A DNA stretch of 64,000 nt from an uncultured Christensenellaceae bacterium (GCA_910587445.1 CAJULE010000001.1:35648-99647), one strand, 5' to 3'. Shown: positions 7,838 through 17,292, numbered from the stretch's first letter. Notes: a model not told the origin generated them from the letters alone. A program made the numbers and translations.

Positions 7838-10536
7838 TTTCGTTTATAAAGGGCAGCGACAACCGTCGCCACGTCAAGAAACTCAATGCGCTCGCAAACA
7901 AGATAGAGGCTCTTGCGGACAAGTATTCGGCAATGTCGGAAGAAGAGCTAAAGTCTCAGACGGCGGAGTTCAGACGTCGCCTTAAGGAGAACTACGAGAC
8001 GCTCGACGACATACTCCCCGAAGCGTATGCCGTAGTGCGCGAAGCGGCGACGAGAGTGCTCGGTATGCGGCACTTCCATGTACAGCTCATGGGCGGCATA
8101 TGTCTGCATCAAGGCAGAATCGCCGAGATGAGAACGGGCGAAGGAAAGACGCTTGTTTCGACTCTTCCCGCTTACCTCAATGCGCTTACGGGCAAGGGCG
8201 TGCACATCGTTACGGTAAACGATTATCTCGCCAAGCGCGACGCGGAGTGGATGGGGAAGGTCCACCGCTATCTCGGTCTCACGGTAGGCGTTGCCGTCGC
8301 AGGCATGAAGCCCGACGAAAAGCGCGCGGCTTACAATTGCGACATTACGTACGCAACGAACAACGAGCTCGGCTTCGATTATCTTCGCGACAACATGGTC
8401 ATAAGAAAGAGCGAAAAAGTCCAGCGCGATCTCAACTATGCCATAATCGACGAGGTCGACTCCATTCTTATAGACGAAGCGCGCACGCCGCTCATAATTT
8501 CGGGCAGGGGCACGAAGTCGAGCGATATGTATATTGCGGCGAACAGATTTGCCCGCACGCTGAAAAAGGAACTCGACTACGAGATAGACGAGAAGAAAAA
8601 GGCGATCAACCTCACGGACGACGGCGTGACGAAAGCGGAAAAATATTTCGGCGTCGAAAACCTCACGGATATTGAAAATACCGAGCTCAACCACTATATA
8701 AACAACGCCATACGCGCGCACTACGTAATGAAGCGCGATTCCGACTACATCGTCAGCAACGGCGAGGTCATAATCGTCGACGAATTTACCGGTCGTCTCA
8801 TGATAGGCCGTCGCTACAGCGAGGGACTTCATCAGGCAATAGAAGCAAAGGAAGGAGTCCGCATACAGAACGAAAATAAGACGCTCGCGACCATTACTTT
8901 CCAGAACTACTTCCGCCTTTACGGCAAGCTTTCGGGCATGACGGGTACGGCAAAGACCGAGGAAGCCGAATTCCGCGGCATATATAGGCTCGACGTCGTA
9001 ATCATTCCGCCCAATCTTCCGCCGCAGAGAGTGGACGAAAACGACCAGGTCTACACGACGGTTGCGGGCAAGCTTCGCGCGGTCGTTGCGGACATCGAGG
9101 AATGCTACGGCAGAGGTCAGCCCGTGCTTGTCGGCACGACGAGCGTCGAAAAGAGCGAGGAGCTCGCCGCGATGCTCAAGAAGATCCCGTACAAAATTCT
9201 CAACGCGAAAAACCACGAGAAGGAAGCGGAAATAGTCGCTCAGGCGGGCAAACTGCACGCGGTCACGATCGCGACGAACATGGCGGGCCGCGGAACCGAC
9301 ATCATGCTCGGCGGCAATGCCGAATTCCTCGCAAAGAAGAAGATGCGGGAAGAGGGCATTTCCGAAGAGGAAATTTCCGACGCAACGTCGTACTTCAATA
9401 CGGACGACCCCAAAATCCTCGGGGCGCGCGCGCTTTACAAGAAGCTTTACGACGAGTATAAGGTCGGAGTGGACGAGGAAAAAGAACAGGTAAAGGCGGT
9501 GGGCGGTCTGCGCATAATCGGCACCGAACGCCACGAGTCGCGCCGTATAGACAATCAGCTTCGCGGCCGTGCCGGTCGTCAGGGCGACATAGGCTCGTCC
9601 GTGTTCTATCTTTCCATGGAGGACGACGTAGTTCGCCTTTTCGGCGGCGACAGAATGAAGAGGATCGCCGAAATGTTCAAGATAGACGACGATACGCCGT
9701 TTGCCATGGGACTCTTGACCCGTCAGATAGAGAACGCGCAGCGCAACATAGAGGGCAGAAACTACTCCATACGTAAAATGGTCCTCGAGTACGACGACGT
9801 AATGAACAAGCAGCGCGAGATAATCTATACCGAGCGCAACAAGGTGCTCATGGACGAGAGCGTGCACGATCAGATAGATCAGATGATACGCGACAGGATC
9901 AACATTGTCGTCGACGCTTACACCGACCCCAAGACCGACTGGAACGAATGGGAGTGGGAGGAGCTCAACAAGGAAATCGAGCGAAAGCTCATACCCGGCG
10001 ACCCCGTATTCCTCACCGAAGAAAGGCTCAGCCGCTGGGCGCTCGAGGAGATCAAGGAACAGATCTACGGCGGCATGATGACGTATTACAATCAGAAGAT
10101 AGACACGGCGAAGGAGCTCGGCATAGACTTCGACGAGATAGAACGCGTCATACTTCTCCGCGTAGTCGACAACAAGTGGATGGACCACATCGACGCCATG
10201 GACGCGCTTCGCCGCGGCATAGGACTTAAGGCGTACGGTCAGCAGGACCCCGTAATCGCTTACAAGCGCGAGGGCTTCGAGATGTTCGACGACATGATCG
10301 ACCGCATACAGGAAGAGACGGTTGCTCTTATGATGCGCGTCAACATCGAAAACGCGCCCAAGCGCGAGCAGGCAAGGGTGGAAATCGTTTCTACGAGTGC
10401 GGGCGGTGCCACCGAAAAGACGAACAAGACGGTCGTCAACGACAAGAGAAAGGACCTCGGAAGAAACGATCCCTGTCCGTGCGGCAGCGGCAAGAAGTAT
10501 AAGAACTGCTGTTGGGATAAGGACCACGGCGCATAG
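7828..10536 (+). CDS. secA: Preprotein translocase motor SecA
   Basis: The 902-residue ATPase drives secreted proteins through SecYEG at the cytoplasmic membrane. It shows MRTGEGKT (Walker A, near residue 100), VDSILIDEARTPL (Walker B region), the NMAGRGTDI motif and QLRGRAGRQGD of the second nucleotide-binding fold. It ends in the zinc-binding tail PCPCGSGKKYKNCC that contacts SecB or ribosomes. The start ATG lies inside the last codons of pheA, with GGAGG 13 bases upstream. Length is normal for the family. The neighbouring surface and secreted proteins are obvious clients. Confidence 0.98.
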   Translation: MGLISFIKGSDNRRHVKKLNALANKIEALADKYSAMSEEELKSQTAEFRRRLKENYETLDDILPEAYAVVREAATRVLGMRHFHVQLMGGICLHQGRIAEMRTGEGKTLVSTLPAYLNALTGKGVHIVTVNDYLAKRDAEWMGKVHRYLGLTVGVAVAGMKPDEKRAAYNCDITYATNNELGFDYLRDNMVIRKSEKVQRDLNYAIIDEVDSILIDEARTPLIISGRGTKSSDMYIAANRFARTLKKELDYEIDEKKKAINLTDDGVTKAEKYFGVENLTDIENTELNHYINNAIRAHYVMKRDSDYIVSNGEVIIVDEFTGRLMIGRRYSEGLHQAIEAKEGVRIQNENKTLATITFQNYFRLYGKLSGMTGTAKTEEAEFRGIYRLDVVIIPPNLPPQRVDENDQVYTTVAGKLRAVVADIEECYGRGQPVLVGTTSVEKSEELAAMLKKIPYKILNAKNHEKEAEIVAQAGKLHAVTIATNMAGRGTDIMLGGNAEFLAKKKMREEGISEEEISDATSYFNTDDPKILGARALYKKLYDEYKVGVDEEKEQVKAVGGLRIIGTERHESRRIDNQLRGRAGRQGDIGSSVFYLSMEDDVVRLFGGDRMKRIAEMFKIDDDTPFAMGLLTRQIENAQRNIEGRNYSIRKMVLEYDDVMNKQREIIYTERNKVLMDESVHDQIDQMIRDRINIVVDAYTDPKTDWNEWEWEELNKEIERKLIPGDPVFLTEERLSRWALEEIKEQIYGGMMTYYNQKIDTAKELGIDFDEIERVILLRVVDNKWMDHIDAMDALRRGIGLKAYGQQDPVIAYKREGFEMFDDMIDRIQEETVALMMRVNIENAPKREQARVEIVSTSAGGATEKTNKTVVNDKRKDLGRNDPCPCGSGKKYKNCCWDKDHGA

Positions 10537-10545
10537 GATGACGAA

Positions 10546-11643
10546 ATGTTTATACTCGACGACATAAAGAGTAAATATAAGGAGCTCAAGGATAAATTCG
10601 ACAGTTGCGCGGCGGCTGTCGATTTGTCCGCGCTCAAAAACCGCCGAGCGGAGGTGGAAAAGGAGCAGCAGTCTCCCGACCTCTATTCCGATTTGAAGCG
10701 AGCTCAAGCCGTGGGAAGCGAAGCAAAGTATCTCGATACGAAAATCGCCCTTGTCGAAGGTCTCACGTCGCGCCTTAAGGACACGGGCGAATTTATCGAG
10801 CTTGCCGAAGCGGAGAGTGACGAGAGTATAGTCGCGGAAATAGAGAGTTCGCTTTTATCGCTCGACACGGATATCGAGGACTTCCATTTGCAGACCCTCT
10901 TAAAGGGTGAATACGACCGCAACAACGCGATACTCACACTCCATGCGGGCGCGGGCGGAACGGAGGCGCAGGATTGGGTCTCCATGCTGTACCGTATGTA
11001 CCGTATGTACGGCGAGAAAAAGGGCTTTGCGATAGACGAGCTCGATTGTCTCGACGGCGAAGAAGCCGGGATAAAGAGCGTCACTTTTGCCGTGCGCGGC
11101 ATAAATGCCTACGGCTATCTCAAGGCGGAAAAGGGCGTGCACAGACTTGTACGCATTTCGCCGTTCGATTCCAATGCGCGCAGACATACGTCGTTCGCCT
11201 CTCTCGAGGTCATGCCCGAAATCGAAGGCGAGACGGAGATAAAGATAAATCCCGACGAGCTGCGTATCGATCGCTACAGGAGCGGCGGTGCGGGCGGTCA
11301 GCACGTAAACAAGACGGACAGCGCCATACGCATTACGCATTTGCCCACGGGCATAGTGGTGCAGTGCCAGAACGAGCGCAGTCAAATCCAAAACCGCGAG
11401 ACGGCAATGAAGATGCTCATGGGCAAGCTCGTAGAAATGCGCGAGCGCGAAAACGCGGAAAAGGCAAGCGAAATAAAGGGCGAAATCAAAAAAATCGAAT
11501 GGGGCAGTCAGATACGCTCCTATGTGTTCCAGCCCTACACGCTCGTAAAGGATCACCGAACGGGGTATGAAGAGCCCGACGTGCAATCGGTCATGAACGG
11601 CGGAATCGAAGAATTCATATTCGACTATTTGAGAAAGGCTTAA
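10546..11643 (+). CDS. prfB: Peptide chain release factor 2
   Basis: The 365-residue protein terminates translation at UAA and UGA. It has the RF2-specific SPF tripeptide (RISPFDSN) for stop-codon reading and GGQ (GGAGGQHVNK) for peptidyl-tRNA hydrolysis. The frame is continuous from the ATG, so the programmed +1 frameshift that autoregulates prfB in many bacteria is absent; the usual CTTTGA slip site is not found near codon 25. The gene starts 9 bases after secA and is followed by tsaD after 2 bases, so it is part of one operon. Confidence 0.96.
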   Translation: MFILDDIKSKYKELKDKFDSCAAAVDLSALKNRRAEVEKEQQSPDLYSDLKRAQAVGSEAKYLDTKIALVEGLTSRLKDTGEFIELAEAESDESIVAEIESSLLSLDTDIEDFHLQTLLKGEYDRNNAILTLHAGAGGTEAQDWVSMLYRMYRMYGEKKGFAIDELDCLDGEEAGIKSVTFAVRGINAYGYLKAEKGVHRLVRISPFDSNARRHTSFASLEVMPEIEGETEIKINPDELRIDRYRSGGAGGQHVNKTDSAIRITHLPTGIVVQCQNERSQIQNRETAMKMLMGKLVEMRERENAEKASEIKGEIKKIEWGSQIRSYVFQPYTLVKDHRTGYEEPDVQSVMNGGIEEFIFDYLRKA

Positions 11644-11645
11644 AA

Positions 11646-12689
11646 ATGGACGTGAGGAAAAAATTCGAAGCTCTCGCGGGAAAAGAGGATACCGTCGTTC
11701 TCGGCATAGAGAGTTCATGCGACGAAACCGCCGCCGCCGTTTATGCGGGCGGCAGGATACTTTCGAACGTCATTTCTTCGCAGATAGAGATTCACCGCCG
11801 TTTCGGCGGAGTGGTGCCCGAGATCGCTTCGCGCAATCACACTCTTGCTTTGCCCGCCGTGGCAGACGAGGCACTTAAAGAGGCGGGAATGTCGCTTAAG
11901 GATGTGGACGCGATCGGTGTGACGTACGGCGCGGGACTGATAGGCGCGCTGCTTGTCGGCGTGTCGTCGGCAAAAGCGCTTGCATATGCGGCGAACAAAC
12001 CGCTTATAAAGGTCAATCACATCGAAGCGCACATCTGCGCGAACTACATAGAGCATAAGGAGCTTTCGCCGCCCTTTCTCGCGCTTGTCGCGAGCGGCGG
12101 ACATACGAGCATAGTAGAGGTCGAGGGCTACAACCGCTATAAGCTTGTCGGCTCTACTACGGACGACGCGATAGGCGAGGCGTTCGATAAGGTCGCGCGG
12201 CTCATAGGACTCGGCTATCCGGGCGGACCGAATGTGGACAGGCTTGCTCGGCTCGGCAGTCCCGTTATAGATTTTTGCAAGAAGAAAAAGCCGCATGAGT
12301 TCGGGAAACTGAGTTACAGCGGACTCAAGACGGCAGTCGTCAACTATGTGCACAACGCAAGGCAGAAAGGCGAGACCCTTCCGATAGAGGACATATGCGC
12401 GTCGTTTACCGCGGCGGCTATCGAACCTCTTGTCGATACGGTCGTCGAGGCGGCGCGGCGGAGCGGAGCAAAAACGGTCGTGATTGCCGGCGGCGTTGCG
12501 TCGAACAGCGCTCTTCGCGAGGAGATGAGAAAGGCGGGAGAGAAGAACGGTTTTAAGGTGCTTATGCCGTCTCCCGTATACTGCACGGACAATGCGGCTA
12601 TGGTCGCCGTGCGCGCCTTCTTCTCGGCGCGCGAGGGCGTAAACCTTGCGGGGCTCGACCTCGGACCGGAGAGCAATCTGCGCATATAG
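11646..12689 (+). CDS. tsaD: tRNA N6-threonylcarbamoyladenosine transferase TsaD
   Basis: The 347-residue ASKHA-fold enzyme moves the threonylcarbamoyl group onto A37 of tRNAs reading ANN codons, acting with TsaB and TsaE. It carries ESSCDETAAAV, the metal-binding HxxxH (NHIEAHICANY, H125 and H129), ASGGHTS and GGPNVDRLA. TsaB and TsaE are not in this window. The start is 2 bases after prfB with an AGAAAGG-like site; coupling to prfB groups two translation-fidelity genes. Confidence 0.96.
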   Translation: MDVRKKFEALAGKEDTVVLGIESSCDETAAAVYAGGRILSNVISSQIEIHRRFGGVVPEIASRNHTLALPAVADEALKEAGMSLKDVDAIGVTYGAGLIGALLVGVSSAKALAYAANKPLIKVNHIEAHICANYIEHKELSPPFLALVASGGHTSIVEVEGYNRYKLVGSTTDDAIGEAFDKVARLIGLGYPGGPNVDRLARLGSPVIDFCKKKKPHEFGKLSYSGLKTAVVNYVHNARQKGETLPIEDICASFTAAAIEPLVDTVVEAARRSGAKTVVIAGGVASNSALREEMRKAGEKNGFKVLMPSPVYCTDNAAMVAVRAFFSAREGVNLAGLDLGPESNLRI

Positions 12690-12714
12690 GCGTATGCGGA
12701 AAGGAGACAAGTAA

Positions 12715-13854
12715 ATGGAACTTGACGATATTTTCCGTGGGCGCGGCGCAGGCGTCGACGTCGACGGACTCAAGGGCAGGCGCGTTGTCGTCGGCATGAG
12801 CGGCGGAGTGGACAGCTCGGTCGTCGCCTTTCTTTTGAAGAAGGCGGGCGCGGACGTCATAGGGCTTTTCATGAACAATTGGAAGGAAGAAGATGGCGGA
12901 GTCTGCACGTCGGCAAGCGATTGGCAGGACGTCATAGGCGTGTGCGGAAAAATAGGCATACCGTACTATTCCGTCGATTTTTCCGAGCAGTATATGAAGA
13001 ACGTGTTCGAGGTGTTTCTCGAGGAATACAAAAAGGGCAGGACGCCGAATCCCGACGTGTTGTGCAACCGCGAGATAAAGTTTAAGCCGTTTACGCACTA
13101 TGCCGAAATGCTCGGGGCGGACTATGTGGCTACGGGGCACTACTGCGGCATATCGCACGAAGAGGGCGGCGCGCAGCTGTTGGAAGCAGCGGACTCGGGA
13201 AAGGATCAGACGTATTTTCTCAATAGTGTAAAGACCGAGGCGCTCGAAAAGGTCGTCTTTCCGCTTGCTCTTATGAGAAAGGAGCAGGTGCGGGAAATCG
13301 CCGAAAGAGAAGGACTCGTCACGGCGAAAAAGAAAGATTCCACGGGCGTGTGCTTTATAGGCGAAAGAAATTTCAAGAAGTTTCTTCAAGGATATCTTCC
13401 CGCGATCGGCGGCGAGATCCGCGACACTTCGGGAAAAACCGTCGGACGGCACGACGGACTTATGTATTATACTTTGGGTCAGAGGCGCGGGCTCGGCATC
13501 GGCGGGATCAAAGGCGAAAAGGAGAGCCGCTGGTATGTAGTGGAAAAGAACCTCGCCGACAATGTGCTCGTCGTTTCGTGCGGAGAGGGCGAGGAGCTTC
13601 TTTCTCGCGGCGTAAGGACGGGCGAGGTAAATATAATAGGCGACTTCGACTTCGGAAACGGCAGCCTCGAGTGCGACGTGAAGATCCGCTATCGTCAGCC
13701 GCGACAGCGCGCAAAAGTCACGCTTGAAAAGGGCGGCAAGCTTTTCGTCGAATTCGAACAGAGACAACGCGCTGCGGTCGAGGGACAGTATGTTGCGCTC
13801 TATGTCGGCGACAGAGCCTTGGGCGGCGCAGTCATAGAGGAGGTCGTAAGATGA
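12715..13854 (+). CDS. mnmA: tRNA-specific 2-thiouridylase MnmA
   Basis: The 379-residue enzyme thiolates U34 of tRNA-Lys, -Glu and -Gln. It shows the PP-loop SGGVDSS (residues 29-35), catalytic cysteine C117 in PNPDVLCNREIKF and the second cysteine in STGVCFIGER. The C-terminal beta-barrel begins around GLMYYTLGQRRGLGIGG. About 25 residues precede the PP-loop; the ATG fits with GGAG 8 bases upstream. The stop overlaps the next start (ATGA). No IscS-type sulfur donor is visible nearby. Confidence 0.95.
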   Translation: MELDDIFRGRGAGVDVDGLKGRRVVVGMSGGVDSSVVAFLLKKAGADVIGLFMNNWKEEDGGVCTSASDWQDVIGVCGKIGIPYYSVDFSEQYMKNVFEVFLEEYKKGRTPNPDVLCNREIKFKPFTHYAEMLGADYVATGHYCGISHEEGGAQLLEAADSGKDQTYFLNSVKTEALEKVVFPLALMRKEQVREIAEREGLVTAKKKDSTGVCFIGERNFKKFLQGYLPAIGGEIRDTSGKTVGRHDGLMYYTLGQRRGLGIGGIKGEKESRWYVVEKNLADNVLVVSCGEGEELLSRGVRTGEVNIIGDFDFGNGSLECDVKIRYRQPRQRAKVTLEKGGKLFVEFEQRQRAAVEGQYVALYVGDRALGGAVIEEVVR

Positions 13855-14183
13855 GCGAAAAGAGCGGATTTTTCGAGGCGGTGTATTCGGCTGTCGAACG
13901 CATACCGCGCGGCAAGGTCGCGTCCTACGGGCAGATAGCGCGTGCCGTCGGTTCGCCGCGTGCGTCGAGGACGGTCGGATGGGCGCTCCACGTCAATCCG
14001 CGCCCGGGAGTCGTGCCCTGCCACAGGGTGGTCAACCGCGAGGGAAGGACGGCGCCTGCGTTTGCTTTCGGCGGAGAGAGCGTACAGCGTGCTCTGCTCG
14101 AGAAAGAGGGCGTAGTTTTCGGGGACGACGGGAAGATAAAAAGAGAGTATTTTGCGACTGACTGCGAGCTTTTCGGAGAATAA
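13851..14183 (+). CDS. MGMT-family O6-alkylguanine-DNA alkyltransferase-like protein
   Basis: The 110-residue protein consists only of the DNA-binding and active-site domain of O6-methylguanine methyltransferases. It has IPRGKVASYGQIARAVGSPRASRTVGWAL followed by the acceptor motif PCHRVV with its cysteine intact. Alkyltransferase-like proteins (ATL) have the same short size but replace the cysteine with tryptophan, so this protein combines ATL length with a catalytic cysteine. It probably recognises alkylated guanine in DNA; direct repair is possible. It is translationally coupled to mnmA by a 4-base overlap. Confidence 0.88.
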   Translation: MSEKSGFFEAVYSAVERIPRGKVASYGQIARAVGSPRASRTVGWALHVNPRPGVVPCHRVVNREGRTAPAFAFGGESVQRALLEKEGVVFGDDGKIKREYFATDCELFGE

Positions 14184-14231
14184 TGCGCAAGCTAAGACAA
14201 GACCTATGGAAAGGAAAGGAGAAAGTAAAGT

Positions 14232-15041
14232 ATGGCGTGCAATCACGATTGCGACAACTGCGGCGAAAGCTGCGACGAAAGAGAAATCAAGGCAAAGCCT
14301 CACGCTCTTTCGAATATCAAGAAAGTAATAGGAATAATAAGCGGCAAGGGCGGCGTAGGCAAGTCGACGGTGACGTCGCTGCTTGCGTGCGCCATGAAAA
14401 AGAAGGGCAAAAAAGTCGCTCTTCTCGACGCGGACGTTACGGGTCCGAGCATACCCAAGCTTTTCGGAATAAAGGATAAGGCGCTCGGTTCGAACGAGGG
14501 AATTTTCCCCGTGATGACGAAGGGCGGCATGGCGGTTATGAGCGTGAACCTGCTGCTCGAAAACGAGACCGATCCCGTCATATGGCGCGGACCCGTGATC
14601 GCGGGGGCGATAAAGCAATTTTGGAGCGACGTCATATGGAACGACGTCGATTATATGTTCGTCGATATGCCGCCGGGAACGGGCGATGTTGCGCTCACGG
14701 TGTTTCAATCTCTGCCCGTGGACGGAGTGATCATCGTAACGTCTCCGCAGGAGCTGTCGAATATGATAGTCGCAAAAGCCATTAAAATGGCAAATCTCAT
14801 GAACGTACCCGTCTTGGGACTCATAGAAAATATGAGTTACTTTACGTGCCCCGATTGCGGCAAGAGTCATGATATTTTCGGCAAAAGCCATGCCGCCGAG
14901 ACCGCCGAAAGCTTCGGCATAAAGCTTCTTGCGCGTTTGCCGCTCGATCCCGAGCTTACCGCGCTTTGCGACGGCGGACTCACGGAAAAAGCCGACGTGC
15001 TGCCCATTTCCGCGGCTGCGGACTTGTTGGAAAATATTTAA
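14232..15041 (+). CDS. mrp: Mrp/NBP35-type Fe-S cluster carrier ATPase
   Basis: The 269-residue P-loop protein carries Fe-S clusters to target enzymes in the cytoplasm. A cysteine-rich N-terminus (CNHDCDNCGESC) comes before GKGGVGKST (deviant Walker A, near residue 39). DADVTGPSIPKLFG, MPPGTGD and the bridging-cluster CxxC (TCPDCGKSHDIFG) are present. The N-terminal cysteines resemble the NBP35-like variant. AAAGGAG lies 7 bases before the start. It is the last gene of the run; a new promoter follows. Confidence 0.94.
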   Translation: MACNHDCDNCGESCDEREIKAKPHALSNIKKVIGIISGKGGVGKSTVTSLLACAMKKKGKKVALLDADVTGPSIPKLFGIKDKALGSNEGIFPVMTKGGMAVMSVNLLLENETDPVIWRGPVIAGAIKQFWSDVIWNDVDYMFVDMPPGTGDVALTVFQSLPVDGVIIVTSPQELSNMIVAKAIKMANLMNVPVLGLIENMSYFTCPDCGKSHDIFGKSHAAETAESFGIKLLARLPLDPELTALCDGGLTEKADVLPISAAADLLENI

Positions 15042-15089
15042 ACTCGATTTTTGTGCGAAAAATACGCAAAAACCGCATATTGCAAACGC

Positions 15090-15118
15090 TTGAAAAAATA
15101 TGCGAAAAGTGATACAAT
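15090..15118 (+). promoter_or_regulatory. Promoter for the zinc-dehydrogenase-like gene
   Basis: TTGAAA and TACAAT are separated by 17 bases, 60 bases before the chosen start codon. Confidence 0.6.
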
Positions 15119-15177
15119 ATATATGATTTGCAAATATATTTCACTGCGGCTTGACAGAGCCGAAAGGGGATGGCGTT

Positions 15178-16200
15178 TTGAAGGCATGGAGAATTTACGG
15201 AGCAAACGACATAAGACTTGACGAACTTCCGTCACAGCCGGTCGGTCCCGATTGCGTCAAGATAAAGGTTCTTAAGACGGCAATCACTCACTCCGACAAC
15301 CTCATCTATGAGGGAAAGCGCACGGCTAAGCTTCCTATAATACCCGGCAGGCATTGCGTAGCCATGGTGTCCGAGGTCGGCGAGAACGTCAAGAACGTCG
15401 TCCGAGGCAATAAGGTGGCTCTTTCGCCGTACAGGGGCTGCGGTAATTGTATCGAATGTAATCAGGGCAGAAGCGAAAACTGCGAAAGCAAGCTCGAATA
15501 CGGACTTTCCGAGGACGGTTTTATGACCGACTTCGCCGTCGTAAACAGCGGCGATGTCTATAAATTGCCCGAGCGTATAGACGACAGCGAAGCTATGTTT
15601 CTCGAGCATATCGCAACGGCCATAAGCATAATAGGCAAGCTTGAGCTCGAAAAGGGCGAACATATTGCCATTATAGGCGCGTCCGTAACGGGCATTATTC
15701 TTGCGCAAGTGGCGATGTATTACCAGGCGGTGCCCATTCTCATAGACGTCAGGCGCGACCGTCTCGACATTGCATCGTCGCTCGGCATCTATTATACGGT
15801 GGATACGACAGTGAGCGATGCGTACAAGAAAGTTTTTTCGCTTACGGGCGGACGCATTGCGGAGACCTGCGCTTATATGGCTCCCGGCATTATCCCTCTT
15901 ACTCGCGCATTCGAGTTTTGCCGCAAGCGCGGAAGAATGACCGTCGGTATTTCGGATTCGGAACAGGAGCTTAACGCCGATTTTCGCGCCGTCGTAAACC
16001 GTCAGCTTGTCGTTTACGGCGAAAGTTCCATGGGTAAGAATATGAGAAGCGCCATAAATATGCTCGCCAACAAAAGCGTAGGCGTTTTGCCGCTCATTTC
16101 CCGTGAGATCTCTTTTTCGCAGATGGGAACGGTACTCGAGGATATGGCGAAAATTCCCGAGAAGTATTTGAAGGTGGTTGTGGATCTGTCAAAAACATAA
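15178..16200 (+). CDS. Medium-chain dehydrogenase (zinc-type alcohol dehydrogenase family)
   Basis: The 340-residue protein has the GroES-like N-terminal domain and a Rossmann domain (IAIIGASVTGIILAQ, near residue 165; the glycine pattern is altered from GxGxxG). The four structural-zinc cysteines are present (CGNCIECNQGRSENC). The catalytic-zinc site is unusual: where typical members have ICGSD the sequence reads ITHSDN, and GHE is replaced by GRHCVA, so the usual first cysteine ligand is missing. Substrate is not predictable. A TTG start is chosen because AAAGGGGA sits 7 bases before it and the protein then begins MKAWRIYG, as relatives do. It is a single-gene unit with its own promoter and terminator. 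Confidence 0.85.
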   Translation: MKAWRIYGANDIRLDELPSQPVGPDCVKIKVLKTAITHSDNLIYEGKRTAKLPIIPGRHCVAMVSEVGENVKNVVRGNKVALSPYRGCGNCIECNQGRSENCESKLEYGLSEDGFMTDFAVVNSGDVYKLPERIDDSEAMFLEHIATAISIIGKLELEKGEHIAIIGASVTGIILAQVAMYYQAVPILIDVRRDRLDIASSLGIYYTVDTTVSDAYKKVFSLTGGRIAETCAYMAPGIIPLTRAFEFCRKRGRMTVGISDSEQELNADFRAVVNRQLVVYGESSMGKNMRSAINMLANKSVGVLPLISREISFSQMGTVLEDMAKIPEKYLKVVVDLSKT

Positions 16201-16323
16201 TTTTCCGAAGTTGTATAAGCGTACTCGTCTTGCGGCTCGTGGCGTTCGCTACGCGCTATCAAGCGCTTGCTCGGCTGAGCGCAATACGGGTTACGTATCC
16301 CTCGGCTAAAGTAGAGTGATTTA

Positions 16324-16366
16324 AAAGGGAGAGGAACAGTCGAAAGTTCCTCTCCCTTTATCTTTT
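16324..16366 (+). terminator. Strong hairpin terminator after the dehydrogenase gene
   Basis: A 14-bp perfect stem (aaagggagaggaac with gttcctctcccttt) and an 8-base loop are followed by atcttttt. It lies 123 bases after the stop; the intervening bases hold nothing I recognise. Confidence 0.85.
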
Positions 16367-16372
16367 TCGCCG

Positions 16373-16500
16373 CGACTTTTCCTAAAAAGGCGCAGAAACA
16401 TTTTCTGTGGTTTTCTAAAAAGCATATTGCTGTTTTTCGAACGCATTTTCGAAAAAAGGTGTAAAAGATTTTTTGGTACGACTTTTCCTAAAAAGGCGCA
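16373..16500. repeat. Pair of 22-bp direct repeats downstream of the DeoR gene
   Basis: A 22-base word beginning cgacttttcctaaaaagg occurs identically at 16373-16394 and 16479-16500. The second copy ends 4 bases before the DeoR stop codon. The word contains a near-palindrome (cttttcctaaaaag). It could be a protein-binding site or the relic of a small duplication. The bases between the copies are AT-rich and hold no gene. Confidence 0.7.
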
Positions 16501-16504
16501 CTCC

Positions 16505-17272
16505 TCATGCTTTCTTTTCTTTCGCCGAGGATATTATGCGTACGCCCTTTATGTCTCGGACGGGAGCCGTAACGCTTTGCGGCGCGTTTGTGAAGATCAC
16601 GTCGAAGTCTGCGGGGGAAGAGGTGCGGTGCGTCGCCGTGAGCGAAAATTTCGTTCTGTCGACAAGAAGCGCGGCATTCGTACTGCGCTTTAAAACCGTT
16701 CGCTTTATGTCGGACTGATTGAGGGAATTTTCATAAACGCCGTCTGCGGAAATCGCGGTGCAGGACGCGAGCATGAGGTCAAAGTGCATATCGTCGAGCA
16801 TACGCGTCGCAAGCGCGCCCGTAAGAGAATTCGTATTGTACAGAAGATTTCCGCCGGGCATGATTACCGTCACGTCCTCGCGCTTTGCGAGCTCGAGCGC
16901 AAGCATAACGCCGTTGGTGACGACGGTTCTGAAATCGAGATTCATATTCATGGCGAGTGTAAGCGAGGTGGAGGAATTGTCGAAAAACGCCACCTTAAAA
17001 TCGGGAAGGTGTCTTTGCGTGAGCATGGCGACCTCTTTTTTGTCCTGCGCGTTTTGTCCGTAGCGCACGGAAATAGAGACCTCGTCCGCCGTGTCGAGAA
17101 TTATAGCGCCGCCGTGATCGCGCTCCAATATGCCGAGCTTTTTCATTTCCGAAAGGTCGCGTCTTATTGTTGCGTCCGAGCAATAGAGCTTTTTGGAAAG
17201 CTCGTGTATCTTTGCGTGCTTGTTGGTTTTCAAATATTCGAGAATTTCCGATTGTCTGCCCGTCAGCGACAT
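16505..17272 (-). CDS. DeoR/GlpR-family transcriptional regulator
   Basis: The 255-residue protein has an N-terminal DeoR-type helix-turn-helix (GRQSEILEYLKTNKHAKIHELSKKL then CSDATIRRDLSEMKKLGIL, followed by ERDHGGAI). A C-terminal DeoR sensor domain (FFDNSSTSLTLA, VVTNGVMLALELA, MPGGNLL, HFDLMLASCTAISADGVYE) binds phosphorylated sugars in characterised members. Such proteins usually repress sugar-use genes. The carbohydrate locus starts about 900 bases away on the other strand, which makes it a candidate regulator of that locus; this link is inference. The DUF559 gene lies just upstream on the same strand. Confidence 0.92.
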   Translation of the reverse strand: MSLTGRQSEILEYLKTNKHAKIHELSKKLYCSDATIRRDLSEMKKLGILERDHGGAIILDTADEVSISVRYGQNAQDKKEVAMLTQRHLPDFKVAFFDNSSTSLTLAMNMNLDFRTVVTNGVMLALELAKREDVTVIMPGGNLLYNTNSLTGALATRMLDDMHFDLMLASCTAISADGVYENSLNQSDIKRTVLKRSTNAALLVDRTKFSLTATHRTSSPADFDVIFTNAPQSVTAPVRDIKGVRIISSAKEKKA

Positions 17273-17292
17273 AAGTGTAGAATCTCCTTTTT

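Noticed and set aside
10546..10700. Programmed frameshift in prfB
   Set aside because: The frame is continuous from the start codon and no in-frame UGA with a slip site occurs near codon 25.
7948..10707. Long minus-strand open frame opposite secA
   Set aside because: Composition-driven shadow of secA without domains; SecA on the plus strand is unmistakable.
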